From contig OX578277.1 in the NCBI GenBank assembly GCA_951217055.1, positions 12,275,834 through 12,339,833 of the forward strand: 64,000 nucleotides of DNA, in the 5' to 3' direction. The stretch is from Gerris lacustris. Taxonomy: Eukaryota; Arthropoda; Insecta; Hemiptera; Gerridae. Below, in pieces: positions 9,431 to 19,908 of this stretch. Both the position numbers and the translations under genes were made by a program. Within the stretch, counting starts at the first letter, position 1, and each line of letters opens with the position of its first letter. The notes under the pieces are model-generated. The model was not told the origin of the DNA. It did not search any database and worked only from the letters and a program-made list of their open reading frames with translations.

Positions 9431-10676
9431 TTATAGCCTTAATAATCAAATACATTGCTAATTGAGGAAATGATTTGTCCCAACTCAGTCGGCAGTAGGG
9501 AGGGGTAAATCCGTCTGAGGTATAACTAAGAAATTTGGGCGCCACCCTGTTCAAAAGGGTAAGAACAAGGAGGATGAAAGAATAAAAGAAAATAAATAAT
9601 AACATATAAAAACCTATTAAATCACCTAGTGGCTTAATAGAGAAGGGAGGTGTGGGAAAACTGGGGAATGGGGAAACCAGTTTTAAAGATAAATAGAGGG
9701 AATCGTAGAACTCATTAAAGCCTCCCAAAAAAACAATAAAACAATTTAAATAAAACACTTTTATTTAACTCTGGGTAAACAGGCTTTGTTCACTCCCCAG
9801 TCGTCAAAGAAAATAATATTTAGTAGTCAAAAAGAAACAAAAATAAATGTAAATGAAAAAAAAAAAAATAATAATTCTTGTAACAAAGTAAATTAAATTT
9901 ATGTGTAACTGCTTATATTATGATAAATATATGTATTATAATATTTTTATAGCGCTTCCTATGGGGCCCCAGTACATGAAACTCCTAGCGGCGGTCATCC
10001 ACCGGCCTAGTTTAAGTAACTGGGTGGAACACTAAATAATTAAAATCATAAAACAAAACTTAACAAGTAAAATAATAATATAATAATAATTAAATTTGAA
10101 GGGGGCTTCAGGTCAGTTCCCGGGATGTCTAGGGTGAAGGGGTTCAAGCCAGAAGATGGTTAAACCTTCCCCTTGCTCTCAGGATACTCCTTGTCGAAGA
10201 AGAGGAGATAAATCAGAGGGAAGATAGAAGTATAATTTTAGCCAACCTCAAAAGTTGATGACTGCAGTGCTCTGGCTTAACCGCCTGTTGGCTACGCTGC
10301 GTAGTTTTAGGGTAGCAATAGCAGAGACCTACGAAACGCTGTTGGTTTCCGCAATCCGGGAAGTTTGGCTCCTTCTTAATCCACCGTAGGTGAGAACAGC
10401 CCTAAACTTTAACTTTATGAAAAAAACTTTAAAACTATGCAAGGAGGAAGTTTCTTGCCTACAACTCACTCCTTCTGACTCAACAAAAACTCTCCAGCTG
10501 TTATAACCCCCTCAGGGTTACCCATAAAAAAGTGAAAACAAAAAAAAACTAAACCAAGACCTAATAAACATAAATAAACTACTTTAAAGGTAGACTTACA
10601 CTACAATCCGCCCTAGATTTTATTACAAACAATCAAATCATTAGGGGGGATAAAAATCATAAAAAGGGTTACATCA
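9430..10676 (-). mobile_element. Possible solo LTR inside the minisatellite
   Basis: This segment of about 1.25 kb is bounded on both sides by minisatellite sequence (TATTCAT on the left, TCATAAACGGATCAACACC at 10675-10694 on the right), so it was inserted into the array. Read on the minus strand it begins TGTAACCC, an LTR-like start, and ends CTATA, with a shared ATGA as a possible 4-bp duplication. It lacks a long ORF and contains AATAAA words. Solo LTR of a Gypsy-like element is the best guess; a different retroposon is possible. Confidence 0.4.
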
Positions 10677-10694
10677 TAAACGGATCAACACCAA
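10677..10694. repeat. Stranded fragment of the 24-bp minisatellite
   Basis: AAACGGATCAACACCA, matching the unit of the arrays at 996-1106 and 9168-9430, followed by unrelated sequence. It marks the far edge of the original array. Confidence 0.8.
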
Positions 10695-10874
10695 CTACTA
10701 GAATTTTATTCCAGTAGCTACACATTTATATCATGCAGCTGGGTAAACGACATACATGAATATCCTTCAGTTTCCAAAGTAAAGATAATAGTAATCAACA
10801 ATGGGGAGCCCAAAATGGAAAAATCAAACTAGTACGTAATTAATGTTTAAGATAAAACACTTACAGGTTTGATC

Positions 10875-11175
10875 TGAAAGGTTTAAGACACTATCTCACT
10901 AGAACTTAAAACTAAAATCAACATATCTAAGTTGTTTTCCCATTGAAATGAGACTATACTGCACCATACTAATTATTTGTGAAAAGTAACTCAGTGTGTC
11001 TAAAAGGTTTAAGATACTATCTTAAACTAAAACTTAACACCAACATATTTAAGTTGTGTTTCCACAGAGATAAGTCTATTCTGCAACATACTAATTATTG
11101 CATTCATACATGTGCAAAGTAACTCAGAGTGTCTGAGAGGTTTAAGATACGATACTTCTCTAGATTGTTACTCCT
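10875..11175. repeat. Degenerate tandem repeat, about 125-133 bp, 2-3 copies
   Basis: GGTTTAAGA(C/T)AC starts near 10879, 11006 and 11138, each followed (first two) by similar blocks containing CAACATAT(C/T)TAAGTTG and CATACTAATTATT, and ended by AAGTAACTCAG(T/A)GTGTCT. An old duplication in intron 2. Confidence 0.75.
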
Positions 11176-11407
11176 TTATGTTGTTTTAAAATATAAATGA
11201 CTTTGACTAAATAACTATTAAGAAAAATAAATATTTAGTCCAATGAACTTTGGGACAAAGGAATATCATACTTATGTTTTTATAAGGGGAATAACAATCT
11301 GAAGAAGTGCCTAAGATGCTACCCCACTAGAATCATATTCTAGGTGATGATGATGATTGCATCAATACATGTGTAAACAACTTTTTAACAAGAAAATGAA
11401 TGCTTAC

Positions 11408-11503
11408 CCAAATCACTTGGTTCAACTTCAAGTTCTTCCATTTCATTTGGATTTGCTTCATATCCGTAGACAACAAGTTCTTCAATAACTTCAGGATAGT
11501 CGT
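11408..11503 (-). CDS. Exon 2 of the unrecognised minus-strand gene
   Basis: A 96-bp exon between a clean acceptor (TTTTTTCTATTTAG) and a GTAAGC donor. In the phase set by exon 1 it encodes an acidic segment (DDYPEVIEELVVYGYEANPN, then EMEELEVEPSDL). It carries 2 bases of the first codon and 1 base of the last, so it joins in frame to exon 1 (18831-18885) and exon 3 (ending at 841). Agreement of three phases is the main support. No homology is recognised. Confidence 0.65.
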
Positions 11504-11966
11504 CTAAATAGAAAAAAACATACATTTTAATTTATTTTCTTGTTTGTTTGAATGGTTTTATGAAAGATAATAAAGAATAAATGAAAATAGTCTTCAAATT
11601 GTTGTGGCACATAGCTTCTTTGTTCCTATTGCTGGGCAAGTATTGATCCCACAGGGAATTAAAAGAGTATGGCTGTAAGTGTAGAAAGAATACTGTTTTG
11701 GTTAAGAGGAAATTCAGACTGTCAGCAATCAGTTTTACTCAAGTGTAAAAGAGTATATCAGACGTCGGAGTTGTATTGATTGCGACAATCTAATGAGTGT
11801 ATTTCTTGAAGATGCCAAGAGATCTTCTAGAGGAGATAGAGGACACTTAAAAAGGTAAGCCAAATATATTTTATTTAACTATTTTAAATTCGAATAAGGC
11901 AGTTAGCTGGTTGTTTAAGGCCCCACCCACTTTTATAAGTCATTGTGGCTTAACTGAGTTTAACCT
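11504..11966. other. Intron 1, left part; no feature seen
   Basis: AT-rich intronic DNA between exon 2 and the jockey-like fragment. I see no coding, repeat or RNA signal beyond ordinary low complexity. Confidence 0.6.
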
Positions 11967-11976
11967 CTATAGACTT

Positions 11977-12726
11977 TTTTTTTTCTTTTTTTTTAATTTT
12001 ACATATATATTACTTGCAATGTCATTTTGCTATAAGTAATAAGGATAACAATATGATTGAGTGACATGGATTGTCATGAGAGGAGAGGCTACCCAGTGGT
12101 AGTACTCCTGTCGTGCTTAACATTAATCTACTTCTTCAGTTGAGGTTGAGAACTATAGTAGCAAGTCACGAGGCCAATGCCTCTTCAGCCGACGGGGTGG
12201 TTGATCAGGGATATGAAGGGATGCCATGGATTTGACTAAAGGATTAGGATGGTGATTTAAGGTTTCATGGAAATGTTTATAACGGGTAGAAGTGATGTCA
12301 TGAACAAAAGGAATTTTTAGGTCGTGGTGAATTGTAAGGTTAGAAACGTATGGTGGGGAATTGGTGATTTTTCGAAGGATCTTTGATTGAAGGGATTGGA
12401 GTCTATAAGAATTTGAGCGCTTGGTGCAACCCCAGAGCTCAATTCCATAGGTCCAAATGGGTTTAAGGATTGAATTATAAATAAGGATTTTGTTATAAAG
12501 GGATAGGTGGGATCTTTGGTCAAGAAGTCGCAAGAGCAGTTTATATCGTCTGTTAGTGTCCGTACGTTTAGTTTTGGTGTGTTGAGCCCAAGTCAATCGT
12601 CGATCAAGGTGTAGTCCTAGTTATCTTACGGAAGAGGATTGTGGGATCACTGCTTGGTTGAGGATGACTGGAGGACAAGTTGAATGACTGAGAGTAAAAG
12701 TGACATGGACACTTTTCTGCTCATTA
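11977..12726 (-). mobile_element. 5'-truncated jockey-like LINE fragment
   Basis: Minus-strand frame 12153-12596 encodes the region after the reverse transcriptase fingers and palm of jockey-clade ORF2, with the characteristic stretch around ILKPIWTYGIELWGC and a C-terminal RRLKRHWPRDL. Further upstream codons (to about 12725) continue the match (LGLHLDRR) past a stop. The 3' end on this strand is an A-rich tail (11977-12000 as T on plus). A 10-bp direct repeat CTATAGACTT flanks it (11967-11976 and 12727-12736), so this is a complete truncated retroposition event, dead on arrival. Confidence 0.9.
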
Positions 12727-12736
12727 CTATAGACTT

Positions 12737-13263
12737 AAACTATATTTTGATCGGTAAATCAGCAGATAAGGAAGCGTCTAAGGAAGGGGCTAGTGATATA
12801 CTTTAGGAATGGTACTTCTCAGAGGAATTAATTCTTATTTTTAACAAGTCTCTGTTGGAAAAAAACATTATGTAAGTCTTGGCAAGATTTGTTATCAAAA
12901 TTGTTTCAAAGTGTCAATTGTAAATTGAGTTATATCTGATGACCAAAATTCGGTAACTAAATCTTACGTTAATGCTACACATTAGGGACAAGCTAAAAAA
13001 AAAAAGTGGGCGGGACGAGATACTATTGACTTTTTTGGGCGGAGCAAACAAACTCTTTTTGGTGGTAAATGCTCCACTTTAAAGGGCCCGAAATGTGAAT
13101 TCCGCCATCTTTTCATGGTTTTTATTACGTGTTTTAAATAGTTGATTCTGTTATAACAAAAATGTGTTTGTAGTCAATTTGCTAACCTTAATTTTGTTTG
13201 CCTTAGAATTTTCAATGGCTGCTCCGCTCATTTTCTGAAGAAAAATAACCCTCCTGCATTGCA
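12737..13263. other. Intronic repeat-like DNA hosting the LINE
   Basis: Non-coding. Its last part (TTGCCTTAGAATTTTCAATGG ... ATAGACTAGGTAGA) resembles 18470-18580 (TGCCCTAGAATTTTTAACAGCC ... ATAGACCAGGTAGAGG), so the LINE landed in a dispersed repeat present at least twice here. Confidence 0.5.
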
Positions 13264-13448
13264 TATAGACTAGGTAGAAGGTTATAATATTTCGCGTTTC
13301 TTTTTGTTTGTTCTTTTTTTGTTTTTTTTTTTTCTATTGATAAATATTGGAAAAAAGCTATTACCCTATTAGTGATTGAATCTGGTTGTAAACCATTTAT
13401 TGCTGTAAATTTAGTGATATATCGCCGTACCTATCATAAGTTCAGTGA

Positions 13449-14366
13449 ATGAGTGAATCAACGCCGGCCATCGACGAGGTTACGACCCCGAAATCGGCTA
13501 AAAGACCAAGAAATCAAATATCCCCTATTGATAATATCAAATTGCCATCCTTAAAAAAACAAAATATGCTATTGGGAATCAAAAGCAACCCGGCACCAGC
13601 ACTTAAAATAGATCGCGAGGCAAAGCTGAATGAGATCACATTTGGTCAGCTACTAGACGCAATCACCGCAACCTTACAGGGTACATACGCAACAAAAAAA
13701 GAGGTAAGTGAGCTGAGAACTACCGTAAATACACATGATCAAAATATCACCTTGATAAAACAAGACGTCGCCACCATAAGAGAGGATCTCGCCCGCGCAG
13801 AAAAAAAGGCTGTAGATCTGGAGGACAGGGCCCGTCGAAATAATTTAGTATTTAAAGGCATAAAACTTAAGGCCACGGACAGTGTTTCTTGCAGAGACGG
13901 AGTGGAACAGTTTCTTAAAGATAAACTGAATGTAGAAGAGGTTCTAATCAATAGAGTTCACATACTTGGCAATCCCAAGTATACCGAGGATCCCAGGATC
14001 ATAGCCCATTTTCCCTATGACCGCGATATTGAGCACATCCTTAGTAACTGTTTTAAGCTGAAAGGCTCTACCCTGTCTGTATCAAGGGACTTCTCATTTA
14101 CCACTAGAATTAAGAGAAATTTCCTTATCGCACTTAAGAGGATGGTAGCAGCCATAAACCCAGCAGCCAAAACTTCTGTGATTAAAGACTATTTATTAGT
14201 TGAAAGACAGAGATTTTATGTAGATGATAATTATGCCCTTACATGTAAGGGAGAACCCGGAGTAATAGTACTACAAGACCTAATAGGAGCTACGGATCTC
14301 ACTACTCGCTTTGCTGACCTAAAAGATATGTGGAAGAAAGGCAAGAATAAATCAACCGATAAGTGA
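13449..14366 (+). CDS. LINE ORF1 (RNA-binding chaperone-type protein)
   Basis: 305 residues. The first 60 residues are basic and disordered (KSAKRPRNQ). A heptad-like coiled coil spans about 75-130 (KKEVSELRTTVNTHDQNITL onward, ending LEDRARRNNLVFKG). An RRM-like core and C-terminal domain follow, with the L1-type feature of RARRNNLVF(K/R)G leading into the fold. It ends at TGA 14364-14366, and the same frame stays open on the far side into ORF2. Role by family: coats LINE RNA to form the ribonucleoprotein for target-primed reverse transcription. Start is the first ATG after an in-frame non-coding leader. Confidence 0.85.
   Translation: MSESTPAIDEVTTPKSAKRPRNQISPIDNIKLPSLKKQNMLLGIKSNPAPALKIDREAKLNEITFGQLLDAITATLQGTYATKKEVSELRTTVNTHDQNITLIKQDVATIREDLARAEKKAVDLEDRARRNNLVFKGIKLKATDSVSCRDGVEQFLKDKLNVEEVLINRVHILGNPKYTEDPRIIAHFPYDRDIEHILSNCFKLKGSTLSVSRDFSFTTRIKRNFLIALKRMVAAINPAAKTSVIKDYLLVERQRFYVDDNYALTCKGEPGVIVLQDLIGATDLTTRFADLKDMWKKGKNKSTDK
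14364..14366 (+). promoter_or_regulatory. Candidate leaky UGA between LINE ORF1 and ORF2
   Basis: The only stop separating ORF1 and ORF2, in context AAG-TGA-CAG. UGA followed by C is the weakest stop context in animals. The 37 codons after it contain no stop and no in-frame ATG before 14478. Confidence 0.55.
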
Positions 14367-14477
14367 CAGAAAAAACTGGCAGGAAAGAAGAAGAGGAGGA
14401 AGAATCATTATGAAATACATGGAAATACTGACCCTTTAAAAATTGTTATATATAATGTAAACGGCTTAAAGTATAAA

Positions 14478-17400
14478 ATGAAAGACTGGAACTTTATAAA
14501 TTACTTAAAAAAATTTGACATATTTGCACTGTTAGAAACCCATGTGCCCTCTGAGGGGAAGGTTGACCTTATTGAGAGGACCTTCAGTGATTACAAGCTT
14601 AATTGGCTTACGGCCACAAAAAAGGCAACATTTGGAAGGCACAGCGGAGGCATCCTAATGGGAATTAGAGGCCCAAACGATGTGGTCTCCTTTGCCTCAG
14701 AGGAGGGCATGGATTTCATACAGATCACCTATAAGGATACAGGACAGACGCTTAACATTTTGCCAACTTATATTTGCCAAATAAATTGGGAGGCGGAGTT
14801 TAATAAAATAGCTACCCTGGTCCGGAAAGACGGGTACAACTGGATCTGGGCGGGCGACTGCAATGTGCGTGTCGGCGAGGAGCAGGTGGTCCCGGATGAG
14901 CTCATCGAAAACTGTTGTGCAATTTTGCATCCTCATAGAGTATCCAAGGACAAGTTAGTAAATAGCAAAGGGAAAAAATTATTGGAGCTCTGTGAGGATG
15001 CAAATATGGTAATACTTAACGGAAGAGCGACAGGCGACAAAGAGGGACATTGGACCTTCATTGGACCAATGGGTCGCTCTGTGAATGATATATGTAGTTT
15101 CCAGGCAGAAACGCTGAACCGATTAGAAAATTTCAAAGTTGGGAGTGAGCCCTTCTCGGACCACATGCCTCTTGAGATTGAGTTGCAGTCGCCTAGCGCT
15201 AGGGGGAAAAATGAAACGGTGCTGCCCCTTCTACCTAAGCTTCACTGGACTGACACAGACAAAAATGATTTTAACAAAAAATTGCATGATTTATTGGAAG
15301 GGTCTGGGGATGTGTCTCCTTTAAGTGTAGAGAAGTATATTAATTTCATTACTAACTCTATCTATAAGTGTTCAGACAGAGGCAAGAAGGGAATGCCTCT
15401 CTCACAAAATAATAATTGCATGCCTAGGCAACCATGGTATGATGATGCATGTGCGAAGGCTAGAAAGTATTCTTATGCATGTCTTAATAACTATCGCAAG
15501 AAAGACTCTGATGAGAATAAAATAAATTATAGGGAAGCTAACAAAAGATTCAAGGCACTGTTGTGTAAGAAGGAGAAAGAGTATAAACAACTTTTCCTTG
15601 AAAAATTGAGGGAGGTGAGGGATTCAGGGGAATTCTGGAAGGCTGTAAGTAAATTTAAGTATAATAATAGAATTGTAAATCCGATTTTGAGAAAAGAAGA
15701 CTGGTTTAACCACTTCAAGAGCCTCCTGAACCCCCCACTTCTATCAGATCCTATTATATATGCAGAGCCTTTCATTGCTAACCCTGATCTGGACCAGATT
15801 ATCACTAGGACAGAACTTGTAGCAGCAATAAGCCGGAGCAAAAGGGGCAAGGCACCAGGGCCTGATAGGGTACCCTATGAATTTTATCAAAATGCTCCTG
15901 CTAATTGTCTGCAGCTGGTACTGAACCTTTTTAACAAAATGTGGGACCAGGAAACTGTGCCAACTTCCTTTAAAAGAGCAATTATTTACCCAATATTTAA
16001 AAAAGGCGATACCCTCGATCCCACTAACTATAGAGGTATATCCTTCTTAAATACATTATTGAAACTGTTCACATCTATTATGCTGGAAAGGCTAGAAAAG
16101 TGGGTGAAGGTAAACAATGTCCTGACAGAGTGTCAAGCGGGGTTTCGAGCTGGCTACTCGACCAGTGACAACATCTTTAATTTATGTAACATTTTAAAAA
16201 TAAAGGCAAGCCAGGGGAAAAAGGTTTATTGCTTTTTTGTTGATTTTAGAGCTGCGTTTGACACTGTGTTAAGAAGGGCAGTGTTTTATAAACTGTTTAA
16301 TATGGGAGTCTCGTCTAAGTATGTATCCATGTTAAGGTTACTCTTATCAGACACAGAAGCATGTGTGTGGTGTAACGGAGGTATCACTGATCATTTTCTC
16401 TCAGCAGTCGGGCTAAGGCAAGGCTGTTTATTATCACCATTGATTTTCTCACTATTTGTAAATGATCTTGAGAGTGCGTTGCCAGGGGGCATCTGGATTG
16501 GGAACATGAACATCAAAGTTTTACTTTACGCAGATGATTTGATTTTGATGGCTCCTGATATTGTTACATTTAAGAAAATGATTAAAGAACTAGAGAGATA
16601 TTGCGACACATGGAACCTAACGGTTAACTTAGCCAAATCAAAAGTCATGATTAGTGGTAACAAAGGAAAGGTTACAAGAAAAGACACATTCTGGTTTAAA
16701 AAAGAAAAAATAGAAGTAGTGAAAAATTATAAATATCTAGGGGTTACCGTGTCTCACAGTGTCTCGCTGAAAAAACATTTTAATGAAAAAATCGTAACAG
16801 GCAAGTTTGCTATTAATAGTGTGTGGAGTTCCTATTTCAACCAGAAGATACCCTATGAACAGAAGCTGAGAGTGTTTGAAGCAGGCATTGAACCAATACT
16901 CACTTATGGAGCTCAAGTATGGGGTTATCAAAGAGTTGAGCAAGTGGAAAAACTAAGCAGATATTTTATGAAGAAAATGTTCATGCTTCCTCCAAACACT
17001 CCCAACTATGTCATAGCACTGGAATCGGGACTGCCTTCAAGGTTTGCTAAAGTGCTAAAGCTGCACTTTAAGTACATTATAAAAACACTTAGCCTAGATA
17101 ATAGCAGACTTACAAATTTTTTAGCAAAAGAGGTGATAAAAAGAAAAATATTTTGGTTTGCAGAATGGGAAAAATTGGCGCATGACTTGGGAATTAACAT
17201 AAATGTGGATTTAAATGACCTCAGAGTGGAGGAACTCAGAGGCCAACTAATGAAAATTGTAGCTAGGGTAGAAGTGACAGACAGACTTAAAGCTTTTCAA
17301 AACGCAACAAACTCACAATTCCACCCCTTATATATTGAACTAGTCGACAACAAACCACCCCCCAAGTATCTGGGCAAAATAGAGGATAGGTTTATAGCAG

Positions 17401-17695
17401 GTTGGATGTTTAAAGCCAGGGGTCAGCTTCTAAAAGTAAATTTTTGTCATGGACGAGAAGACTACAGATGCTCTCTCTGTAATTTAAATGCAGTTGAAGA
17501 CAACTTCCACTTTGTTGCTGTCTGTCCTGTACTCGCTGAGTATCGAGTGTTCTTCTTTGGTAAGGGACACTTTTCCAAAGAGGAATATCTCCAAAGGCTT
17601 GAGTGCAACACTGTGGAGGAGTGCTCACAATTCGCTTCCTATTTGAGAGAAATATGTGGTTACAGGGCAATACTCACCAAGGAATTTAACTACGA

Positions 17696-17699
<4 letters not shown>
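14478..17699 (+). CDS. LINE ORF2: endonuclease and reverse transcriptase
   Basis: 1,073 residues counted from the first ATG, but coding sequence is open from 14367 and the endonuclease strand with its catalytic Asn (KIVIYNVNGL, about 14439-14468) lies upstream of that ATG. Motifs after the ATG: LLETH (about residue 18-22), GDCNV (about 126), SDHMPLEIEL (about 233) of the APE-type endonuclease; reverse transcriptase with FKRAIIYPIFKKGD, AGFRAGYST, YADDLILMA (residue about 684); C-terminal CCHC finger (CSLCN...HFVAVCP, about 997-1015). All expected catalytic residues are visible. The protein nicks the target and copies the element RNA. Stop TAA runs straight into a 30-base A run. Confidence 0.92.
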
Positions 17700-17728
<29 letters not shown>

Positions 17729-17746
17729 ATCATTGACATAGCATTG

Positions 17747-17784
<38 letters not shown>

Positions 17785-17958
17785 TGAATAAATCAATTAA
17801 CTGAACAACCAAACAATATAGTACTTGGATAAATGAATGTAACCCTCCTTCTGACGGCTTTAGAAGCCCTGAAGTAGAGGCTTTTTTGTTCCAGTGTATT
17901 TATGTCACAACTATGTATGAATAAATAAAGCCATTATTATTATTATAGACTAGGTAGA

Positions 17959-18830
17959 GGTCCAAAATCAAAGTACAAAAGAGTTTTAAAATTAAAATGC
18001 CGAGAGTACAAGCACCAGTGTCACTGGCAGGAGACAAGCATATCAAATCATCGGACAAGATATATGGTTAGGTAAATAAAGTCTCGAAAGAGTTGATAGA
18101 GAGTAGTCGATGCCCAGTAGTTCAACCAGACGTAATAAAAGACTTAGATATGTTTGATCTATGTTAAGGAGCCTATAAAGGTAGGGAGTTGGCTCTACCC
18201 ACAAAGCTTATAACATTCACTAGGCCCCGCCCTCGTCCAAGAGATTATCAACTTTAAAAATCCTTTATCAAATCAACTTTAGATTAGCCTACGATTCGTT
18301 AATTAATGAAATTGCTCGTCCTGTCAGTGCATGGAATCTAAACAATATTTGTTGCCAAATCTAAAAATCAGGCCCCCTCTAAACAAATTGGGACATATGG
18401 TCAACTTAAATTATATCTATACAGTAAGGATGATATCCCTTTGTCGTTAAAAGTGAATTGTAACATTTTTTTTTTTGCCCTAGAATTTTTAACAGCCACT
18501 CAGCACTGCTTCACGTTGTTTTTCTTTGTTTTATATTGACTGGTAGATAGACCAGGTAGAGGCCAAATCAAAGTACAAAATTCGATGGTACCGTACAATT
18601 CACTTTAGCCCCTTTGTCTAAACAGTTCCTTAGACAAAGGGGTATCATCTGACCTGTTTATAGAAGTGATATTATCCATTACTTTTAATAAACTGTTAAG
18701 ACACTTCAATATTATACAGTAGCGACGATGTTCTATAGTCTAAAAGTTCATAACGGAAGATTGCCTGGATTATAAACTTCTGGAATAAGTGGGGAAAAAA
18801 ATGTTTTAAAGTATTTAATTATTAACATAC
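17959..18830. other. Intron 1, right part, with dispersed repeat copies
   Basis: Non-coding. A block near 17945-18000 (AGACTAGGTAGAGGTCCAAAATCAAAGTACAAAA) recurs at about 18546-18582. A hairpin at 18605-18645 pairs CCCCTTTGTCTAA with TTAGACAAAGGGG; the same CCTTTGTCTAA word recurs in the MITE at 39590-39925. Confidence 0.6.
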
Positions 18831-18885
18831 CACAATCCAAAGTTTCCTTTCTAATTTTGGCAAATAAACCAATGTGATCTTCCAT
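18831..18885 (-). CDS. Exon 1 (start exon) of the unrecognised gene
   Basis: A 55-bp coding exon opening with ATG at 18885 and ending at a GTATGT donor, encoding MEDHIGLFAKIRKETLDC plus one base. A TAA lies in frame five codons before the ATG, which supports the start. The single leftover G combines with AC of exon 2 to give Asp and an open frame through all three exons. Short first exons are easy to create by chance, so the assignment depends on the phase match. Confidence 0.5.
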
Positions 18886-19860
18886 TACGCATATAAATTA
18901 ATCTTAAAACAGTTTCAATATTATAATGCAATTTAAATTTTTAAAATATTTACTTTAACTATTTGTTAATCTGTTTACATTTCTTTTATGTTATGTTCAA
19001 TGTTGTTATTTATTTATAAGTTTAAAATAATCTTCTTATTTTTCTTTATTGGATCAGGTTTTACATAAAGATGATTTTATGTTCGGATACTTAAAAAACT
19101 AAACAAAGATTCAGTTAAGCGATACATATTATATTAGTTTTATTAGTTCAATAGAAAGTTTATTTATTAATTTATTTCAAGATATTTCCTCTCAAGGCAT
19201 AATGCCAGAAATCAGTGCTTATATTATATCTTCTAGCGCTAATACTGTGCATAATTATGCAGGCCATTAAATGAGTGAAAATTGTAGCCATTTGGAAATT
19301 ACTCTAAGTTTCGTTTCCAAAGTCGTCATAAATTATGTACTTACAAACACACAAATTTTGAATATAGTTCTCAAAAACATTAGATTTATCAAGAAATTCA
19401 TATGGTCCTTTTTGGACAATTGCATGATCCTTAATCCTTAGTACCTTTTTTCCAAGATGGCGGTCACAGCTTCCCCTCCTTTTCCAAATTTATTTTCAGA
19501 TATCAATAAACATAGACGCAAAATATTAAAACTTTTCGATTTGGTTTCAAAATTTAATTTAGTTACTTAGATTTTTGTGATGTTTATAAATGTGTTTCTT
19601 TATTAAACGGGACTAAAACCACAAAAAAGTGTTGCTTAACTAATTTGATTTGTTTACTCCTAATATCACTATTTTAGCAAACAATTTATATTATACTTTA
19701 TTCTATATTGTGTATTATACAAAGTGTAAAAGGTTTTTTAATGAAACATACCAGCTACCAAATAACTTAAAATTCGTCCCCACTAAACATCTTTTTCTGT
19801 TAGGACAAATTTGCCCTTAGAAATATTTAAAACTCATCTTTTTGCATTTTAAAAATTATC
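18886..19860. other. AT-rich DNA upstream of the unrecognised gene
   Basis: Would contain the promoter and 5' UTR if the start exon is right, but no TATA or initiator is convincing. No ORF or repeat recognised. Confidence 0.5.
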
Positions 19861-19908
19861 CGGGGGGGGGGGGGCCCTCCGGGGGACCCGGACCCCCCCC
19901 CCCCCCGT
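19861..19908. repeat. Near-homopolymer G then C block
   Basis: A run of about 14 G, then CCCTCCGGGGGACCCGGA, then a run of C. A similar CCCTCC(A)GGGGG(T)CCGG core occurs near 36475-36500 at the edge of a hAT relic, so this could be a worn element end with slippage-expanded homopolymers. Confidence 0.7.

Larger units (their letters stand above)
13279..17943 (+). mobile_element. Apparently full-length two-ORF non-LTR retrotransposon
   Basis: A 4,665-bp element with 5' UTR (13279-13448), ORF1, ORF2 with apurinic-like endonuclease, reverse transcriptase and C-terminal Cys/His finger, a 3' UTR with two long A runs (17698-17727 and about 17748-17779), AATAAA near the end and an (ATT)n terminus. 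The 15-bp duplication shows a complete insertion. Both ORFs lack internal stops. Clade is uncertain: ORF1 is of the L1-like RNA-binding type and ORF2 is APE-containing without an RNase H that I can see. It sits in intron 1 antisense to the host gene. Confidence 0.9.
13264..17958. other. 15-bp target-site duplication of the LINE
   Basis: TATAGACTAGGTAGA occurs at 13264-13278 and again at 17944-17958, immediately outside the LINE 5' end and its (ATT)n tail. Confidence 0.85.

Noticed and set aside
9189..9758. Minus-strand frame with repeated MNTGVDPF octapeptide
   Set aside because: It is the 24-bp minisatellite read in frame; 24 is divisible by three, so the frame stays open without selection.
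13739..17670. Minus-strand frames of 60-107 codons opposite the LINE
   Set aside because: Antisense shadows of ORF1 and ORF2.
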